From Hofstenia miamia (Eukaryota; Xenacoelomorpha; Acoela): a DNA stretch of 64,000 bases. The notes beneath the pieces are model-generated. The model ran no database searches. It was not told where the DNA came from and was given only the letters and a program-made list of their open reading frames with translations. The translations under genes and the position numbers were made by a program. Location: NCBI GenBank assembly GCA_004352715.1, contig SCFE01000024.1, forward strand, positions 1,552,776-1,616,775. The letters are read 5' to 3'. Positions 59,367-64,000 of the stretch are shown here, one piece after another. How positions within the stretch are numbered: position 1 is the first letter of the stretch; each line of letters opens with the position of its first letter.

Positions 59367-60000
59367 TTAAACATCATCACTATCAGTTAGATGATTGAAA
59401 TATCTTCCTTGGCTGTTGATGCATCTACGCCATTGGTCAGGAAGATCTTCAAATGCCTTATTAAAGAAGGCAGTCTGTTTACTTTCAAACCGTGCAAGTA
59501 TTTCTTGGTTCAATGAATCAGAGTTTTTGAAAGTTTTATTCTGTAAATGACATTTAAGGGGACTGAATAGATAGTAATCACTTGGTGATAGGTCAGAATA
59601 GGGAGGATGTGGTACAACATTAAATCCCAATTCATGAAGTTTGTTTTGAGTGACATGAGCAGTGTGTGGCCTCACATTATCTTGTAAAAAATGAAAATTG
59701 TTGAAGCCATGAGCCACATGTTGTCTTCATTTCACTCTGAGAGCATCTGCAAATTTATCTAGTGATTCACAGTATCTTTCAGCATTAATATTCTCATTCC
59801 TCTGAAGTGTGTCAATTAATAACAAACCACTATGGTCCCAAAACACTATACAGAGATGTTTCTTTGTTGCCATATGCGATCTTTGAACAACCTGAGGAAT
59901 CTCATCACCACTTTCATGCCAGCTTCTATGGTGTTGAACAGGAGTTTTTCCAACATTCTCCCAGTAGTAGACACAAAGGGAAGCATTTTTCTGGAGTTAA
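59367..60000 (-). pseudogene. mariner transposase, C-terminal two thirds
   Basis: Minus strand. 59985-59725: YYWENVGKTPVQHHRSWHES then HLCIVFWDHSGLLLIDTLQR and NINAERYCESLDKFADALRV; a TGA stop; then VAHGFNNFHFLQDNVRPHTA, LGFNVVPHPPYSDLSPSDYY and FNKAFEDLPDQWRRCINSQG. The second and third catalytic Asp (QDN and PSDY) are kept, but only 33 residues separate them instead of the 34 of mariner because the Pro of the usual YSPDL is missing. The first Asp and DNA-binding region are not recognised upstream. Apart from one stop the frame is open for about 200 codons. Plus-strand frames over the same DNA (59807-60118) are shadows. Confidence 0.85.
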
Positions 60001-60129
60001 CTTCTCTCCTGATCTTTGCCACATCTCAAATGGCAAGATGTGCATCACTTTGTTAAACAGCTCCACTTTGTTGGTCCAAATAGATCTTACTAACCTGCTG
60101 CTTGCTTGCCTATTTTAGCATCAACTCAA

Positions 60130-61105
60130 AAGTACCACCACCAAAATTTATTGGAGAAAAAATCATTAAAGAATGGATGCTCAAGCTTAAGCCCACAGAG
60201 CATCTAGTATCTGATTGAGGTCCCCAGTTTTATAACCACCTTATGGCGACCCTTACCAAAGAGCATGAAATTCTTCACAAATTTACTACTGCATACCACC
60301 CACAGTTGAACAGCTTTGTAGAAAGGCTCAACTGCACTTTCATCAAGTTGATATGAGTTGCCATTGCCCAAGCAGTGGGTTGGAACTGGAAGTGAGTCAT
60401 TAAAGCTGTGCAGTATTTTTATAACACCACAGTCCATTCCACAACAAAGGTCAGCCCCTTCAGGGCAATGTTTGGTCACAAAGCTAGTACACCTCTCTCT
60501 ATTATGTTTCCAGATTATGAATCTACTTTGGAGAATTTTGTAAAACACATGCTGCATGAACTTCAGGAAGTGCACCTCACTATCCATTGGAATAACAACC
60601 AATCTGTTGTCCACCAGTGATGGTTGTAAATTATATGGCAATCCTCAAAAACAAGGTGAAAAGGTCTTTGCCTATTTCCCTTGCCAAGTCACCAATACTA
60701 ATCAAGTATGAAAACTTTCCACTAATTGGCAAGGTCTGTTTATTATCACTAAAGTGTTAGATCACCACAAGTATTTATTGAGTAGTGGGAGAGTCCCCCA
60801 CTTTCAACAACTCAAGTGAGCTGTTAAGGACATTGATAATGTCATCATTGACCCCAATAGCAACTTTTCACTTATTGATGACAGAGTAGTAAATGAATTT
60901 GAGACTTATGATAACCTCACTGAATGTGAGGAAGACAACCTCACTGAGGTTGAATATGATAGTAACCTTGGTAATAGTAGCAACATTACTGCTACTCATA
61001 TTTTGCCTAGATGTTGAGTTAGAGACCAAGAGTATCTAGATCATTTAAATACCCAAGATTGGGAACTTAATTTAATCTCTATGTTTAGTAACCAAGCTGA
61101 ATAGA
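60130..61105 (+). pseudogene. Ty3-type retrotransposon integrase, decayed by CpG-to-TpG changes
   Basis: Reads KPTEHLVSD(stop)GPQF, ATLTKEHEILHKFTTAYHPQ, NSFVERLNCTFIKLI(stop)VA, AVQYFYNTTVHSTTKVSPFR then AMFGHKASTPLS: the integrase core with the second catalytic Asp (SD) and the Glu (VERLN). A +1 shift near 60620 leads into VFAYFPCQVTNTNQV(stop)K, LSTNWQGLFIITKVLDHHKY and VPHFQQLK, the C-terminal domain. Five stops (60216, 60354, 60393, 60709, 60817) are all TGA, most where this family usually has Arg, as expected from methylated CGA becoming TGA. No LTRs found. Confidence 0.8.
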
Positions 61106-63200
61106 TGAAATGAACTGAGAATCAACTGCCCACCAGAATATGTGTGCAACAACAACCCAACCTTAGAGATGAAGTAAGGAGACAAGAAGCATCCCCACAC
61201 TGAGCAGATGAAGGCACCTTGTGGAAACAAGGGAGATCATAAGCCAAGGACTCTGATAGCAGACCAAGCCACTACTTGGGGAGACAATACTCTTCTTGGG
61301 AGCAGACCTCAGAGGACTATGCAGGGAGACAACACTCTCTGCAGGAACCCAAGGAGTCATGTAAGTTAAGAGTGCCTTTTGCTAGTGTTAGTGCTATTAA
61401 TACCCAACCATCCCATAGTACCTCAAAAACCCCCTCTAGTCCCAGCCCTTCATCACATGCTTCCACTAGTGTACACTCAAAGAAGACAGAAGAAAGGCAA
61501 AGAAAAACTTCTAAAGTTGGAGATGAGGTACTTCACACATATTTTATAGAGACCCCTAAGGCTGTTAGTTTTGTCTGAGATAACTTATCTGAAGAGATGA
61601 GGAATAAGTTTAGATGGACCTACAACACCAATTCATTAACCTGCTCTATGGACATCATTCCATTTGTTATCAACACGAAGTGCAGATCAATATGATTATT
61701 TGCTACAACTCAAAAATGCATGGTGGATTAAAGAGGCCCTATTGGAGGAGTACAGTGCATGCCATGTTTGACAAAGACTTCAACCTTTCTCACTTGTGCA
61801 AGCTTCTCAACAGCAAGAAGTCAATACAGAAGTTTGAGTGTGTCAACATTGATTTTGAGAAACCACCTTATCATTTATTTCCTGTGAGTAGGCAAGGTAA
61901 ACCAACTGAAAATCATGGAGAAGATCAAGATCACTTATTGGCTTGCTAAGGTCAAGAACATTTGCCTTATTATGTTCCTCAAGGAGGAGTAGCAGGATGA
62001 GATACCTGAGCAAGTTGAGAACCTCCACTTCCAGATTGACAACATCACAATCCTGTTCAACAACTACTATTGACCCATTAGCATGTATCACACTAACATA
62101 ATCTCAATCACCAAGTTGATTTATACTGATCTCCTGCTATGCAAGAAGATTCCCACACATCACCTTGCTGTAGACACAAGGCTTATTATAGATGTCACCA
62201 TTCACACTCAGACTCTTGAGTCAATCAACATCAACCTGCCCAGCCTTAGTCACCAACATCCACATTAGCTTTGCTTTCTCCCAGAGCACAACCACTCTTG
62301 CTGAAATCAATGAGATCTGGGCATCTCTTAAGGCAGACTGAAGCCCTGAAAACATGTCGCCAATTATTAAGTTTCACATTCATAACTCACAGTACTCTCG
62401 ATAATTGGAGAGGCTCCTCATGGAGCTATGCATCTCATACATCTTGCAGGACTGGCAGAACTTCGCTAAAAAGTTATTTTCAGAGAAATTTACACAGCTA
62501 TTTAGTCATGTACAGCCATCTGGATCCTATCTATATTCCTCACAAATGATCCACAAATTCAACTGCCTCTCAACCAAACCACCCAAAAGCAACTGGCTAA
62601 ATTGTGTACCTATGAGCTAGCAATTTGTCCTGCAGCTTGGAAGGTTAAGAACTAGCTGCTTCACTCATGCTCCCTACCAGCACCCCCTGGGAAGACAAAT
62701 AAAGCCATGGAGTGCTTCAAAAAATTTTATGCAATATTTATAGAGACAAACAGTTCACTAGGGCACCTACTGCCACAGATGATCATAAATCATCTTGGTG
62801 TTGCATTCTCCAACCTTTGATTTAAACTTTGAGTTTCTCAGTACTGCTGGAGTAGCCAGAGATCCCCTGCAATTCTACTATTAGGATGGAGGCTCTGAAA
62901 AGAGCTGAGTCAAACTTATGAGAACTTTGGAAAAATGTAAGTCTTCCAAAATGCCAAAGAATCTGTAAGAAGATTTAAGATGTAGTCTTAATCAAATTCC
63001 ACTTCTGGTCAAGTGTTCTTTTATTCATGAGCATTTACATTTGAATTTGGGAGTAGAAACTAGGTTTGAGCTTATAAGATTCATCATAGTAAGAGGAAAT
63101 GCAACCAACACTTTTAGGACCCTTAATTTTAATGACAAGGTCCTGGGAAATTGCATTGGGACTCACTCCAAAAACAGAAACTCAGCTCTAAGGTACAATC
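61106..63200 (+). pseudogene. degenerate coding-like sequence following the Ty3 integrase
   Basis: G+C content is clearly higher and CpG rarer than in the rest of the window, as in the integrase just before it, and the same reading frame continues past several stops into a Ser/Thr/Pro-rich stretch (61380-61500: PSHSTSKTPSSPSPSSHAST). Broken frames follow, with pieces such as MELCISYILQDWQNFAKKLF then SEKFTQLFSHVQPS (62420-62525). I do not recognise a protein family. It could be a third open frame of the same retroelement or a second element. The absence of long intact frames argues against a host gene. Confidence 0.4.
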
Positions 63201-63894
63201 CTGCCTTTTCAAACTAAAATATAATAAGTATAATTTTAAAAATTAAAGTTATTACATTAAAGCAATAATTTTCTTTAACAACATCCAGCACACAATCTTC
63301 CAAAACCAAACAATTATTGGGAATTGGCTTTAATCCCAGTATCTGCTTAACTAAGCTGCCATCAGACATTTGACATTGGTCTGCATTATAAACATTAGAA
63401 GGAGTAATGTGTCCAAAACAAAGCTTAATGTCAATATGGAAATTCTGCTTGGCCAAGAGTGCTTAAATTTAGGTCATTCTCTAGTGCCTTTAATGTCTTT
63501 GTCATTGATTCACTAAAAAACTTAATGCAATTATTAACTGAGCCACTTTGCATTTTTTGCAAATCCAACATCATGACATCAATATATAATTTGGATATTA
63601 AAGGTGCATACAGATAATTAAAAAGAAGAGAGCTATGAGAAAACAACCAAGTGCCTTCCCAAAAAATGTATTTTTTACATTTAATGAAGTTACAATATAG
63701 TAATAAATTAATGTGATGTAATGTAATACCAGTGGGGCAACACAGTTCTGGTCTTTTATCTAAACATAATTTAAACTGCTGTATTTACAATAAAAGTGTC
63801 ATCTTAATACAGCTTAACTATTAATATATATACAAACATTATAAAACACTAGACTGGCTGATAAATAACCAGCTCCTATGTAACAGTAATGTTA

Positions 63895-63944
<50 letters not shown>

Positions 63945-64000
63945 TAAGTACTATGGGTTATATACTGATTGCCCACTACCAAAGATTTTCCCCATGCAGT
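63201..64000. repeat. AT-rich DNA ending in a TA microsatellite
   Basis: TA tract 63898-63942. Two short minus-strand frames (63214-63456 and 63431-63646) overlap out of frame and show no domain I recognise. Confidence 0.6.

Noticed and set aside
59807-60118. Plus-strand 103-codon frame
   Set aside because: Antisense shadow of the mariner transposase.

Overview
This window looks like nuclear DNA from an AT-rich invertebrate animal (roughly 30% G+C by eye). The evidence is degenerate metazoan transposons of many classes (jockey/CR1-like LINEs, a Penelope-like element, Ty3 integrase pieces, Tc1, mariner, hAT, P-like, pogo-like and CACTA-like elements), TTAGGG-like tracts, an animal histamine N-methyltransferase-like gene, and scaffold gaps. 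A cnidarian (hydrozoan-like) or invertebrate deuterostome source would fit, but the sequence does not settle it. There are no operons and no prokaryotic features.

Layout. 1-15.7 kb: a block of about 84-bp minisatellite arrays alternating with four copies (plus a 3' fragment) of a 1.4-1.7 kb element. The element has 11-bp inverted repeats, a core rich in TTTTAGGC, a large stem-loop and a short 3' hairpin whose arms co-vary between copies. This is best read as a Helentron/HINE-type (rolling-circle) non-autonomous family and is the most interesting part of the window. 15.7-29 kb: AT-rich DNA with LINE relics in opposite orientations, a Penelope-like relic with a GIY-YIG domain, a Ty3 integrase scrap, a tRNA-like SINE head and one small secreted-protein candidate. 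29.1-36 kb: nested insertions. An outer hAT-like pair of ends with near-perfect 8-bp target duplications encloses a TA-flanked element with telomere-like inverted arms, a hAT MITE with a perfect 8-bp duplication, a CACTG-ended element with a broken transposase-like gene, and a LINE. 36-47.9 kb: another LINE on the minus strand, a pogo-like relic, a P/THAP-like transposase relic cut in two by a complete but dead Tc1 element, and a LINE 3' end with a TCTTA tail. 48-53 kb: mostly non-coding, with two hAT dimerisation-domain scraps. 53.9-54.8 kb: the clearest intact gene, a 305-residue (or 288-residue) intronless histamine N-methyltransferase-like protein. 57-64 kb: a mariner MITE, a mariner pseudogene, and a CpG-depleted Ty3 integrase region followed by degenerate coding-like sequence.

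Functionally the window is a transposon graveyard with one convincing host gene, one weaker host-gene candidate (22.9 kb) and one possible terminal exon (39.3 kb). Several scaffold gaps have near-identical sequence on both sides and look like assembly artefacts.
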